Below are positions 6,158-12,994 of a stretch of DNA of 13,925 nt, one piece after another. A program made the position numbers and the translations under genes. Below the pieces are notes generated by a model. The model worked only from the letters and a program-made list of their open reading frames with translations, ran no database searches and was not told the DNA's origin. The stretch covers positions 1-13,925 of the forward strand of contig CAZTME010000025.1 of assembly GCA_964614795.1 (NCBI GenBank), given 5' to 3'. The DNA comes from CAZTME01 sp964614795 (lineage in GTDB: Bacteria; Patescibacteriota; Microgenomatia; UBA1400; PJMF01). Every line of letters starts with the position of its first letter. Within the stretch, counting starts at the first letter, position 1.

Positions 6158-7216
6158 CTAATATTGCGGTAAAAAGATTTGACGATTATCCATACTAATG
6201 ACAATGCGATCGTAACCTTTTTCTACAATAATTCTCGCGGCCTTTCTGACTGCTCCTTCCAAAGTTCTCTGCAGAGTTCGAATACCCATGTCATACCCCA
6301 GTGGTCGAGCCACAGCCGGCCAAACATCATCTTCAATAACAAATTGTTCCGGCTTAAGTCCGGCTTTTTCCAACAACGAAGGCAAAACATAGCGTTGAGC
6401 AATGACGATTTTTTCATGATCGGTATAGGAAGGCATACTAATTTTTTCCAAACGATCCATGACGGCAGTGGCAATATCAGCGGTGTTGTTGGCCGTCGCC
6501 AAAAAAATGGCATGAGATAAATTCACCGGGTAATCTATGTAGGCATCGCGAAAAGAATGGTTTTGCGCCGGGTCCAAAAGCTCAACCAAAACACCCATAA
6601 TGTCACGGTTAGCTTCTTTGGCCACACGATCTATTTCATCAAGCAAAATAATGGGATTGCGCACTTGAGCTTCGCAAATACCTTTAATGACACGACCGGG
6701 CTCCGATTCCAGGTAAAGTCTTGAGGCACCTCGCAGTTCTTTTGCCGAACCCATACCGCCAAAAGGGATGCGAACCAACGGCCGATTTAACGCCTCGGAG
6801 AGTGAGTAGGCAAAAGTGGTTTTTCCGGTACCCACCAACCCGACTAATAATAATACCGGCGCTCGAAATTCTTGCTCCGCAAACTGCTTTTGACGCAGTT
6901 TTAAGACACTCACATATTCTAAAAATCGATTCTTAACGTCCTGCATTCCATAGTGATGCTTTTCAAAAACTGCTTTGGTTTTCTCAATATCCAACTCATC
7001 CTGCGATTCTCTTTCCCAAGGAATTTTTAAAACCCAATCAATGTAACGAGACACTTTTTCGTATTTTTCATCATAACTGCCCAACTCTACCGAACGCTCT
7101 AAAGAAACAATATCTTTTTGCACTTTGCGTGCAACTTCTTCCGGCAATTGAGCGGAAGCAACCTTATCTTTCTGTTCTTGAATTTCCTGTTGTAAAATGA
7201 GTTTGTAATCACTCAT
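6158..7216 (-). CDS. Lon-like AAA+ ATPase module lacking the protease domain
   Basis: The 352-residue protein matches the central part of Lon. The linker motif KIPWERES (64-71) and HHYGMQDVKNRFLEY (87-101) come before the AAA+ core. Walker A is GLVGTGKTT (126-134), followed by the Lon-type GGMGSAKELRGASRLYLESEPGR region, Walker B LLDEID (191-196), sensor 1 ATANN (240-244), arginine finger MDRLE (Arg255) and sensor 2 GIRTLQR (Arg313). It ends at residue 352, where Lon would continue into its Ser-Lys protease domain; nothing in the following DNA encodes one. Most of the N-terminal substrate domain is missing as well. All ATPase residues look intact, so it is probably a working unfoldase or chaperone rather than a decayed gene. 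The ATG at 7216 follows the surface-protein stop by 1 nt and has AAGGA upstream, so the two are co-translated. Confidence 0.88.
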   Translation of the reverse strand: MSDYKLILQQEIQEQKDKVASAQLPEEVARKVQKDIVSLERSVELGSYDEKYEKVSRYIDWVLKIPWERESQDELDIEKTKAVFEKHHYGMQDVKNRFLEYVSVLKLRQKQFAEQEFRAPVLLLVGLVGTGKTTFAYSLSEALNRPLVRIPFGGMGSAKELRGASRLYLESEPGRVIKGICEAQVRNPIILLDEIDRVAKEANRDIMGVLVELLDPAQNHSFRDAYIDYPVNLSHAIFLATANNTADIATAVMDRLEKISMPSYTDHEKIVIAQRYVLPSLLEKAGLKPEQFVIEDDVWPAVARPLGYDMGIRTLQRTLEGAVRKAARIIVEKGYDRIVISMDNRQIFLPQY

Positions 7217-7217
7217 G

Positions 7218-7766
7218 TTAATCCTTTAGCGATTGGTTGGAAGCAAAGCGATAAAAACTAAAACCCACCAAACCCAAACCGGCTCCAAGCGTGATTAAGG
7301 TTAATTCCAAACCGCCGGCTGTAGGTAAAGTATCCGTATTTAGACCTCCTTTTGTTTCTCCAGATTCGCTGGCTGTTTGAGTCGTACCAGTGGTTGCAGT
7401 ATTTGCAGTTGAAGAAGTAGCTAAAAATAAAGAGAAGTTAATTTGTTGGTCTCCCGAACTGATCGCAATGGTATAAGTGCCATCCTGAGAAAGAGTGGTA
7501 GGTTGAAAACTCCAGTTTGTGCCGGTCACCGTCGCTTCATGAGCTTCACCATTGATGCTGACACTCACAGTTTGACCCGCTGCATTTGTCCCGGAAAATG
7601 CCGGATTGGCTCTACCAGTGTAAGTCCAAGAAGAAATTCTTCGACCACCTACAGTGCTTGCGCCAATATTTTGTAAAGTCAAACCTTCCGCCAAAACCAA
7701 GCTTGGACTCAAAATAGCAAAGATGTTCAATAAAATTATGATGAAAAAATAATTGAGTTTCTTCAT
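7218..7766 (-). CDS. Secreted surface protein with LPTAG-type sorting signal
   Basis: The 182-residue protein begins with a signal peptide (MKKLNYFFIIILLNIFAIL, probable cleavage after VLA at 26). A small beta-rich domain follows (about 27-115, Ig-like in pattern: GQTVSVSINGEAHEATVTG, DGTYTIAISS), then a Thr/Ser/Gly linker (116-146), LPTAG at 147-151, a membrane helix (153-172) and a short tail, YRFASNQSLKD. This layout is that of sortase-anchored wall proteins; the motif departs from LPxTG in having Ala at the fourth position, and the tail is only mildly basic. The ATG overlaps the PfkB stop (ATGA), with GGAGG 6 nt upstream, so it is expected to be well translated. Its partners outside the cell are unknown, and no sortase is in the window. 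Confidence 0.8.
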   Translation of the reverse strand: MKKLNYFFIIILLNIFAILSPSLVLAEGLTLQNIGASTVGGRRISSWTYTGRANPAFSGTNAAGQTVSVSINGEAHEATVTGTNWSFQPTTLSQDGTYTIAISSGDQQINFSLFLATSSTANTATTGTTQTASESGETKGGLNTDTLPTAGGLELTLITLGAGLGLVGFSFYRFASNQSLKD

Positions 7767-8695
7767 AAATTTCCTCCAAATAATTCTTCGTAACTTAGAA
7801 GTCCGGATTTAGCCCCGATTTTACTCACCACACTACCGGCATTTTTCACACCCAGTTGTGCCGCCTGAATTGGACTGCGTTCATTAAAACGTGCGGCTAA
7901 ATATCCAGAAGCAAAAGCATCTCCCGCTCCAGTTTCATCCACAACTTTCTCAATTTTCGCCGCTGGCAAATGCTCAATCGCTTGATTATAGTAAATATCC
8001 AAACCAGACCCACCGTTGGTCACCACAATTTCGGGAATTAAATTCAGCAAATCCTGTTGAATAATTTTCAGACCATCCCATTCTTGAGCATTGACCAACA
8101 ACATTTTCACCGGCAAATTTTCATCAATTTTAACTTCGCCGCTATTGAGCAAAGCAATTTCTGCCGAGCCGGGGTTCCAACTGAGTTTAACGTGATATTT
8201 TTTCGCCAACTCAAAAATTCGTTTTAGTGTTTCTTTGCGACCGGCAATACTGGAAAGATGAACGAGCTGAGTGCGTTGAAAAGCTCTTTCATTAATATCT
8301 AACGGATCCAGTTGCGAAGAGGCGCCTCGATGCACCATAACGGTTCTTCCACCATCATGACCAATTAAAATCACCGATCCGCCGGTTTGCTCTCGTCGCT
8401 CTCGAATGACGTATTCGGTGTCAACGTGAAAACGAGCAAAATCTTGCAAAACCACTCCCGACCAAACATCTCTGCCCAACTCGGCAATAGTGGCGGTCGC
8501 CAAACCGGCTCTGGCTAAACCGGCGGCAACATCACTTCCACCTCCTCCGGTACAAAGTTCAAAAGAATCAATTTCCAATTTTGCACCATAAAGCTGACAT
8601 AAAAATACCCCATCACCTGTATTTTGCAACTCAAAATCTTCTGAAGTAATAAAAATATCAATAATTGAAGAACCGATAGTTAAAGCGTCTAGCAT
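7763..8695 (-). CDS. PfkB-family carbohydrate/nucleoside kinase
   Basis: PfkB-family enzymes transfer phosphate from ATP to a sugar or nucleoside hydroxyl. The 310-residue product has the N-terminal signature region (CTGGGGSDVAAGLARAG, 48-64) that contacts the substrate, and the C-terminal signature DETGAGDAFASGY (253-265), which forms the anion hole with Asp259 as catalytic base. NPGS near 174 and TNGGSG near 226 are also typical. The substrate cannot be read from sequence; ribokinase- or adenosine-kinase-like are both possible. The frame extends upstream to a TTG at 8737, inside the preceding gene, but the family-like N-terminus MLDALTIGSSIID begins at the ATG at 8695. No clear Shine-Dalgarno is seen. 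It overlaps the surface-protein gene by 4 nt. Confidence 0.88.
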   Translation of the reverse strand: MLDALTIGSSIIDIFITSEDFELQNTGDGVFLCQLYGAKLEIDSFELCTGGGGSDVAAGLARAGLATATIAELGRDVWSGVVLQDFARFHVDTEYVIRERREQTGGSVILIGHDGGRTVMVHRGASSQLDPLDINERAFQRTQLVHLSSIAGRKETLKRIFELAKKYHVKLSWNPGSAEIALLNSGEVKIDENLPVKMLLVNAQEWDGLKIIQQDLLNLIPEIVVTNGGSGLDIYYNQAIEHLPAAKIEKVVDETGAGDAFASGYLAARFNERSPIQAAQLGVKNAGSVVSKIGAKSGLLSYEELFGGNL

Positions 8696-8727
8696 ATATT
8701 CATGGTAACGCGAAAAAAGAAAAAAAG

Positions 8728-9342
8728 CTAGGAACAACGTTTGGCCACTTCAACTTCGAACTCATTTAAGGCCTGCATCACTTCAGCAACAGAGTTGGCA
8801 AACTTATAAAGACTTTGTTCTTTTTCATCCACATAAAAATTTTCCTTAACCACTTTCATAAAATTCGGCCAAAAATCCCCATACAAAATAATGGGTCGAT
8901 GATTGCCATACTGCAAGTGAGCCATTAGCCACACAGTTGCCCACTCGGATAAAGTGCCGGTGCCACCTTGAAAGATAATAAATGCGTCGGATTCTTCAAT
9001 CAAACCAAACATGCGAGAAATATAATCGGTGGTTTGAATTTCCAGGTCTGGTTCGTTGCCGGAATAGCGTCCTTCAAATTCCGGCATGTCCACCGGTTTA
9101 AATGTGACGGCAATCGTTTGACCATTAACCGATTCGGCGCCAAGGGTGGCCGCCGCCATAACGCCCGGTCCACCACCATCAATAATGATTTTTCCCCGCG
9201 ATGCTAAGGCTTGACAAACCGCGTAGGTAGCTTGATAAACAGGATGGTCTTGCGCAATATCCGCACTGCCAAAAATTCCAATTCGATTAAGAGAGCAGAG
9301 TTTTTTTCCGGCCGGAATGTGAACATAGGAATTTTTGTTCAT
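8728..9342 (-). CDS. LOG-family nucleoside-monophosphate phosphoribohydrolase
   Basis: LOG proteins share a Rossmann fold and cleave the base from nucleoside 5'-monophosphates. The 204-residue protein has GIFGSA (22-27), GGGPGVMAAA (56-65) and QGGTGTLSEWATVW (125-138), the last corresponding to the family's PGGxGTxxE catalytic motif with Gln replacing Pro. Arg110 in the segment ISRMFGLIEESDAFI matches the position of the conserved Arg. Whether it acts on AMP-like substrates, as cytokinin-activating LOGs do, or has a housekeeping nucleotide role cannot be told. It heads the run LOG-PfkB-surface protein-Lon-like ATPase, 32 bp ahead of PfkB; a phosphoribohydrolase releasing ribose 5-phosphate beside a sugar kinase hints at nucleoside or ribose salvage, which is inference. 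Confidence 0.85.
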   Translation of the reverse strand: MNKNSYVHIPAGKKLCSLNRIGIFGSADIAQDHPVYQATYAVCQALASRGKIIIDGGGPGVMAAATLGAESVNGQTIAVTFKPVDMPEFEGRYSGNEPDLEIQTTDYISRMFGLIEESDAFIIFQGGTGTLSEWATVWLMAHLQYGNHRPIILYGDFWPNFMKVVKENFYVDEKEQSLYKFANSVAEVMQALNEFEVEVAKRCS

Positions 9343-9409
9343 AAATTTCTTTCTATTTTTATTGCTTAGACAACTTTGAATGACAAATATTAGCTGAAGA
9401 ATAAGTTAC

Positions 9410-9460
9410 TAGACTTGTCTATTGCGCGACAAGTCTATTATTGTATGAGCGACAAGTCTA
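9410..9460. repeat. Rearranged copy of the palindromic repeat
   Basis: A truncated left arm TAGACTTGTC (9410-9419) is followed at once by a right arm ATTGCGCGACAAGTCTA (9421-9437) and then a second right arm ending GCGACAAGTCTA (9449-9460). The middle of the element is missing. The first two arms still form a tight hairpin. This looks like internal deletion plus duplication of one end. A further vague similarity (TTTTTATTGC then GACAA) lies near 9356-9372. Confidence 0.75.
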
Positions 9461-9690
9461 CCTTAAAAGTCTTAGTTGTTGAAGGGTGGAAAGTTTTTGA
9501 CAACCTTGAGGCAAGAACAATGCCGGATAAAAAATTGTATTCCAAATTAAACATCCGATAGAAAAGTTTCCTATTGCTTTGTGAACGCTAGAGTAATTAA
9601 AGTGATGTAATATCTGCCAATATGATGAGAATGAAATAATTAATGAAATAACGTCAATTTGCAGTAGTTGATTAACATTTGACAAACAAA

Positions 9691-9790
9691 CTGATTCGCT
9701 AAGCGTCAATTTTTTTTGAAATTATCAGATCAACCATAATCGAGCAAATTATTGTACTTATTGCGCGACAAGTCAATTTTTTTGAAGTTA
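9691..9790. repeat. Two half-copies of the repeat in direct order
   Basis: A clear right arm TTATTGCGCGACAAGTCA lies at 9758-9774. A diverged one, ATTCGCTAAGCGTCAATTTT, lies about 67 bp upstream. The sequence from GTCAATTTTTTT onward is repeated nearly exactly (9705-9724 and 9772-9790), giving a direct duplication. No left arms are present. Together with the copy at 9410 this shows that the 478-bp gap between rpe and the LOG gene is built largely from fragments of the repeat; no gene is seen in the gap. Confidence 0.6.
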
Positions 9791-9820
9791 GGAGGAAAAA
9801 TGTGAGAGTTTTGAGTTTTT

Positions 9821-10501
9821 TTAGTTTTTGATTTTTAAAACAGTTTCTTTAAGTTCTTGCCAGCGAGCGGTAGGATCTTGAGAATTCCAAAGAAAGCTAC
9901 CCACAGCAACGCCATTCGCGCCAGCCTGCCTAATTGCGGGCAAACGCTCTGGATTGACACCCCCATCTAAAATTATTTCACCGCTATAACCGGCTGGCAG
10001 GCTGGCGCGAATCTCTTTAAGCATCGCTAAAGCCTCCGGCCTGAATTTTCCACCCTGAGCGCCAACTTGCACGCCCATCACTTGCCATAAATCAAGCTCT
10101 AAATTTTCAGCCTGAATTTCTTGAAAAATGCTTTCTACATCCGTACCTAAAGCTAACGAGATACCGACTTGCCACTGATGAGACTTAATTTCTTCAACTA
10201 CATTGGCAATGCTGGACAAATGTTCAACTTGAACAATGACGGCCCTGATTGGCAAAGAATCGGCTACAGAAACCAACTCATAAACGTAATCCAGCGGTTC
10301 TTCCGCCATAATATGTACATCAAGCTGCAAATCATGAAATTGATATTTGGAGAAATCCAAGGGAGAAATTGTTAAGGTATCAGCAAAAAAACCATCCACC
10401 ACATCTATATGAACCACCGGCGTTTCAAAAGCTTGAGTCATGGTGAGCTGAGACTGAGCAACAACATCGTTGGTGGTTAAAATAGCCGGATAGAGTTTCA
10501 T
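9821..10501 (-). CDS. rpe: Ribulose-phosphate 3-epimerase
   Basis: Rpe interconverts ribulose 5-phosphate and xylulose 5-phosphate in the pentose phosphate pathway. The 226-residue TIM-barrel protein has the metal and catalytic positions in order: His31 and Asp33 in HIDVVDGFF, His63 in DVHIM and Asp179 in ILDGGVNPE, followed by the phosphate-binding AVGSFLW near 195. It is divergent: the loop normally reading M-x-VNPGFGGQ is MGVQVGAQGG (142-151), and the N-terminal ILSADF is ILTTND. Function is probable because all ligands remain, but a related sugar-phosphate epimerase is an alternative. The ATG overlaps the rpiB stop by 4 nt (ATGA), so the two are coupled. Confidence 0.87.
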   Translation of the reverse strand: MKLYPAILTTNDVVAQSQLTMTQAFETPVVHIDVVDGFFADTLTISPLDFSKYQFHDLQLDVHIMAEEPLDYVYELVSVADSLPIRAVIVQVEHLSSIANVVEEIKSHQWQVGISLALGTDVESIFQEIQAENLELDLWQVMGVQVGAQGGKFRPEALAMLKEIRASLPAGYSGEIILDGGVNPERLPAIRQAGANGVAVGSFLWNSQDPTARWQELKETVLKIKN

Positions 10502-10974
10502 TTTATTTGTTGATTAATTGTTTCCAATTGCGCCAAACGTCTAACATGTTTAGCTTCTTGAGAAAAAGGCGTGTCAATAAAGGTTTGAGTGATGCGTTGC
10601 ATTAAATCAAACTCCGTCCAATCTCCGGATAAAACCAAGATATTGGCATTATTATGTGCTTTACCATGTCTGGCCATTTCGGTATTAACAGCCGCAACGG
10701 CTCTAATTCCAGCTACTCGATTGGCGGCAATGGTCATACCGCCCCCAGATCGACATAATAAAATTCCCAAGGAGTTAATTCCTTGATTTTTGGTTTGCAA
10801 AAGAGCCCTCACCACTTCACCGGCAAATTGAGGATAATCATCTAAAGGATCTAGTTGATAAGCCCCACAATCTTTAAGCTCAAAATTTTGTGAGCTAAGC
10901 CAAGTTTTCAATTTTTCTTTGTAAGAAAAACCACCATGATCTGCACCGATAATGATTAAGGGAAGTGATGACAT
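10498..10974 (-). CDS. rpiB: Ribose-5-phosphate isomerase B
   Basis: RpiB interconverts ribose 5-phosphate and ribulose 5-phosphate, supplying the substrate of Rpe, whose gene follows with a 4-nt overlap. The 158-residue protein carries IGADHGGF (9-16), Cys74 in ILLCRSGGGMTIAANR (the family's base-and-anion-hole loop, usually CGTGIGM), HNNANIL (107-113) with the conserved His and Asn, and KHVRRL near the C-terminus for phosphate binding. The substitutions CGTGIGM to CRSGGGM are notable, but the Cys is kept. The ATG at 10974 is preferred; an in-frame TTG four codons upstream (10986) is an alternative. A TATACT box 16 nt before the ATG suggests its own promoter in the 30-bp gap after the PH-domain gene. 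Confidence 0.92.
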   Translation of the reverse strand: MSSLPLIIIGADHGGFSYKEKLKTWLSSQNFELKDCGAYQLDPLDDYPQFAGEVVRALLQTKNQGINSLGILLCRSGGGMTIAANRVAGIRAVAAVNTEMARHGKAHNNANILVLSGDWTEFDLMQRITQTFIDTPFSQEAKHVRRLAQLETINQQIK

Positions 10975-11004
10975 CTTTACTTTCAAACAGAGTATAACAC
11001 TAAC

Positions 11005-11841
11005 TCATCTATTTTTTAAAAGTCGTTGAATCATTGCTTCATGCCAAAAAGGATTTGGTATATCATGCATTCTTTCACCGGCTACTCTTCCAATCGCCCC
11101 TTGATAATCCAAGCGCAGATCACCAAAATTTAAAATTTTTCCCCAAAAACCTTGAGTCACTTGCACTCCTCCGAATTGGGCCATATCTCGAGTGTGTCTT
11201 TTTTTAAAGATCCAACCCTTATCGATTATCAATTGTCTGGCGGTAACCGTATAGAGAGTATGAGACCATTGTTTGTAAATTAATAATCCAAGAAATAAAT
11301 AAATTAAAATGCCAATACTCCAAGAAAAAACTTTATTTTCAAAAAAAGTGATGAAGTTTGTACCAAATATGGATTGAAGCATACCGATGAACATGGCTAA
11401 CAAAACAAAAATTAACCAGAGCACAAAACCAGTGGTTAATAGCCTTGACATTAATAAAACGGTTGAAGGTTGAATGTAAAGAGCATCAATTTGAATTTCA
11501 TCGCTCGAGGATAAAGTTTCACCGACCGGTTGAATAGGGTTTGCCTCAGCGACTTTGTTGGCTGTTTGATTATTTGAATGTTGTTGAATCAATTTTTGCT
11601 CTTCCCGTTTTTTTTCATCTATGATGCTTAATAAGTGATCTTGTTCAATTGCTGAAGAAGTCGCAGAATCAGGTAACTCTGAATTGGTATTACCTGGCGA
11701 AGACATTAAATTTCCTTCTGATTGATTCTGAAAATTTATTGATGAATCCTGATTGAAGTTGGGTTGAGAAAAAATTACATTTTCTTGAGAAAAATCTCTT
11801 GATGTTGAGTGAAATGAATTGGATTGAGCAAACTTTTTCAT
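11005..11841 (-). CDS. Membrane protein with bacterial PH domain and disordered N-terminus
   Basis: The 278-residue protein has three parts. Residues 1-115 are rich in Ser, Asn and Gln and look disordered, with a charged helix near 75-90 (DEKKREEQKLIQQ). Two membrane helices follow (about 135-158 and 171-190). A C-terminal bacterial PH-like domain (193-275; bPH_2, formerly DUF304) has YTVTARQLIIDKGWIFKKR, VQVTQGFWGKILNFGDL and a final amphipathic helix, HEAMIQRLLKNR. Such domains face the cytoplasm at the membrane; their ligand is generally unknown. The ATG at 11841 is chosen because the longer frame to 11895 runs into the preceding gene and because a promoter box lies just upstream. Confidence 0.8.
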   Translation of the reverse strand: MKKFAQSNSFHSTSRDFSQENVIFSQPNFNQDSSINFQNQSEGNLMSSPGNTNSELPDSATSSAIEQDHLLSIIDEKKREEQKLIQQHSNNQTANKVAEANPIQPVGETLSSSDEIQIDALYIQPSTVLLMSRLLTTGFVLWLIFVLLAMFIGMLQSIFGTNFITFFENKVFSWSIGILIYLFLGLLIYKQWSHTLYTVTARQLIIDKGWIFKKRHTRDMAQFGGVQVTQGFWGKILNFGDLRLDYQGAIGRVAGERMHDIPNPFWHEAMIQRLLKNR

Positions 11842-11851
11842 AATTGTGAAA

Positions 11852-11860
11852 ATTATATCA
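11852..11860 (-). promoter_or_regulatory. Extended -10 promoter for the PH-domain gene
   Basis: TGATATAAT fits an extended -10 (TGnTATAAT) exactly. It fills most of the 19-bp gap between the MIP18-type stop codon and the ATG at 11841. Transcription would start about 5 nt before the ATG, so the mRNA is nearly leaderless. No good -35 is seen, as is normal for extended -10 promoters. Confidence 0.6.
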
Positions 11861-12199
11861 CTACTCCAAGCCGAGTTGCGCTCGAGTTTCTGCATCCATC
11901 ATGTCCGGTACCCAAGGCGGATCAAAAGTTAGTTCCAAACTTAAATTTTTATAAGCGTCAAAACCGGGAATATCATCTAAAGCTTGTCTGATCATATCTT
12001 CAATGGTGGGTGCCAGAGGGCATCCGGGCGTGGTTAAGGTCATCACCACATGAGCTTGATATTCAACTCCCAACTTGGTTTGAATTGATTTCACTGTGAC
12101 ATCATATATTAAACCCAAGGAAACAATATCCACTCCCAATTCCGGATCAATCACTGTTTGCAATGCTTGTTTAATTCTTTTGGCGGTAATATTGTTCAT
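11861..12199 (-). CDS. MIP18/SufT-family iron-sulfur assembly protein
   Basis: The 112-residue protein is a full-length MIP18-family (DUF59) domain. DPELGVDIVSLGLIYDV (18-34) is the family's opening motif. MTLTTPGCPL (53-62) holds the conserved Cys60, and FDPPWVPDMM (92-101) is the usual ending. Bacterial members (SufT, PaaD-like) help mature Fe-S proteins; no other suf gene is in the window. It is probably the first gene of its transcript, followed after 19 bp by the PH-domain gene. A TATATAAT box (12204-12211) ends only 4-6 nt before the ATG, placing the predicted transcription start almost on the start codon. Confidence 0.9.
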   Translation of the reverse strand: MNNITAKRIKQALQTVIDPELGVDIVSLGLIYDVTVKSIQTKLGVEYQAHVVMTLTTPGCPLAPTIEDMIRQALDDIPGFDAYKNLSLELTFDPPWVPDMMDAETRAQLGLE

Positions 12200-12203
12200 A
12201 AAT

Positions 12204-12211
12204 ATTATATA
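12204..12211 (-). promoter_or_regulatory. -10 box for a leaderless MIP18-type mRNA
   Basis: TATATAAT on the minus strand is followed by ATTT and then the ATG at 12199. Taking TATATA (12211-12206) as the -10 puts six bases before the A of ATG, so transcription would begin at the start codon. No convincing -35 is seen. Confidence 0.5.
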
Positions 12212-12467
12212 AGCTCTCTCAAATCGAAATGTTAGATTTGCCTTACTCTAAACCGGATTAAGTGTCAGATATAAATATCAATTCTTTTTGTGATTACTAT
12301 TGCATTTTTAATGGGATGTTCTATTTTTTTCCTCAAATTGTTTAGAATAAAAATTTTATTATTTCTTTTTGAATTTCAAATTTCTAATTTATAAATCAAC
12401 ATAGTGAAGTCTAAATCAGAGTATAAGAATTCTTCAATTAGTTGATGTTATTTGATGAAATTACTGA

Positions 12468-12532
12468 TTAGACTTGTTGCGCAATATCAGAAGGACTTCT
12501 TTTAATTAATGTTCTTGTTGCGCGACAAGTCC
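12468..12532. repeat. Intergenic palindromic repeat, copy near 12.5 kb
   Basis: Left arm TTAGACTTGTTGCGCAATA (12468-12486) and right arm TTGTTGCGCGACAAGTCCA (12514-12532) pair with few mismatches. The middle is different from, and about 10 bp shorter than, the copies at 5105 and 6050, so the arms are better conserved than the centre. Confidence 0.85.
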
Positions 12533-12604
12533 ATTATTTTGAATTTGGTCGAAAATTTTGACAACTAAGATAAATTCTGCGCAAACCATTTATTGAGTTT
12601 TTAC

Positions 12605-12638
12605 AAAAAAGCCCCCAAGAACGAAAGTTCTTGGGGGC
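12605..12638 (-). terminator. Strong intrinsic terminator
   Basis: A perfect 12-bp stem (GCCCCCAAGAAC/GTTCTTGGGGGC, 12611-12622 with 12627-12638) with a 4-nt loop is followed on the minus strand by six T residues (12610-12605). It lies 13 bp after the stop of the 67-aa gene and is by far the best terminator in the window. Confidence 0.95.
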
Positions 12639-12651
12639 TTAAAATCACATC

Positions 12652-12855
12652 TTATGCTTTCTTAAGCACTGGCATGTTGGTTCTGGAAGTTTCCATAACC
12701 TTGTAGCCGGCTGGAACAGCATCTAGAGAGCCGTCTCGGACATCTCGAGCAAAGAAGTAAATTCTTTGTTTGCGACCATTTTTAAGAGTCACATCTTTGG
12801 CGTGCAGGTAGTAAACCTGACCTTTAGCATTGGTGTAACTGTAGGCGTTTGCCAT
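12652..12855 (-). CDS. Conserved 67-aa basic protein of unknown function
   Basis: The protein begins MANAYSYTNAKGQVYYLHA, has the central block TLKNGRKQRIYFFARDV and ends with a Pro/Lys-rich tail (NMPVLKKA). From memory, similar small proteins with YTNxKGxxYYLH and GRxQxIYFFAR occur in Patescibacteria and some other bacteria; no function is established that I know of. The pattern suggests a compact beta-rich fold with basic and aromatic residues; nucleic-acid binding is only a guess. It is a single-gene unit with its own promoter, a structured 5' leader of about 90 nt and a strong terminator, all of which suggest high, controlled expression. A purine-rich AAAGGGAT lies upstream of the ATG. 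Confidence 0.8.
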   Translation of the reverse strand: MANAYSYTNAKGQVYYLHAKDVTLKNGRKQRIYFFARDVRDGSLDAVPAGYKVMETSRTNMPVLKKA

Positions 12856-12892
12856 AGTCTATCCCTTTCTCTTTATTTATACTGCACCGCCC

Positions 12893-12940
12893 TTCTCTGG
12901 AGAGGAGCGGTAATACACATCTATTACATACTCCAGAGAA
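12893..12940 (-). promoter_or_regulatory. Nested hairpin in the leader of the 67-aa gene
   Basis: TTCTCTGGAG (12893-12902) pairs perfectly with CTCCAGAGAA (12931-12940), and inside it GTAATA (12910-12915) pairs with TATTAC (12922-12927). The structure begins about 12 nt after the predicted transcription start and ends about 38 nt before the ATG. It could be a cis-acting regulator or an mRNA stabiliser; I do not recognise a riboswitch class. Confidence 0.65.
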
Positions 12941-12952
12941 TCTATTTGATGT

Positions 12953-12981
12953 ATCATACTTCTTTTAAGGACAGAGGGCAA
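12953..12981 (-). promoter_or_regulatory. Promoter of the 67-aa gene
   Basis: TTGCCC (12981-12976) and TATGAT (12958-12953) are spaced by 17 bp on the minus strand, just after the stop of the preceding gene. Transcription would start near 12946, giving a leader of about 90 nt. Confidence 0.65.
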
Positions 12982-12994
12982 GTGGCAATCTTGA

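Larger units (their letters stand above)
12200..12604. other. AT-rich gap without a gene
   Basis: Apart from the -10 box at its left edge and one palindromic repeat (12468-12532), I see no ORF of substance, RNA gene or terminator in this stretch. It is strongly AT-rich. Confidence 0.6.

Noticed and set aside
6179..6520. 113-codon plus-strand and 96-codon minus-strand frames within the Lon-like gene
   Set aside because: They are shadows of a well-supported AAA+ coding sequence.
8696..8737. TTG start of the PfkB gene inside the LOG gene
   Set aside because: The extra 14 residues (Phe/Leu-rich, then RYHEY) do not fit the PfkB N-terminus, which begins at the ATG at 8695.
9458..9709. 83-codon minus-strand frame in the gap before rpe
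   Set aside because: It begins within a repeat arm, has no ribosome binding site, and the surrounding gap is made of repeat fragments; no family resemblance.
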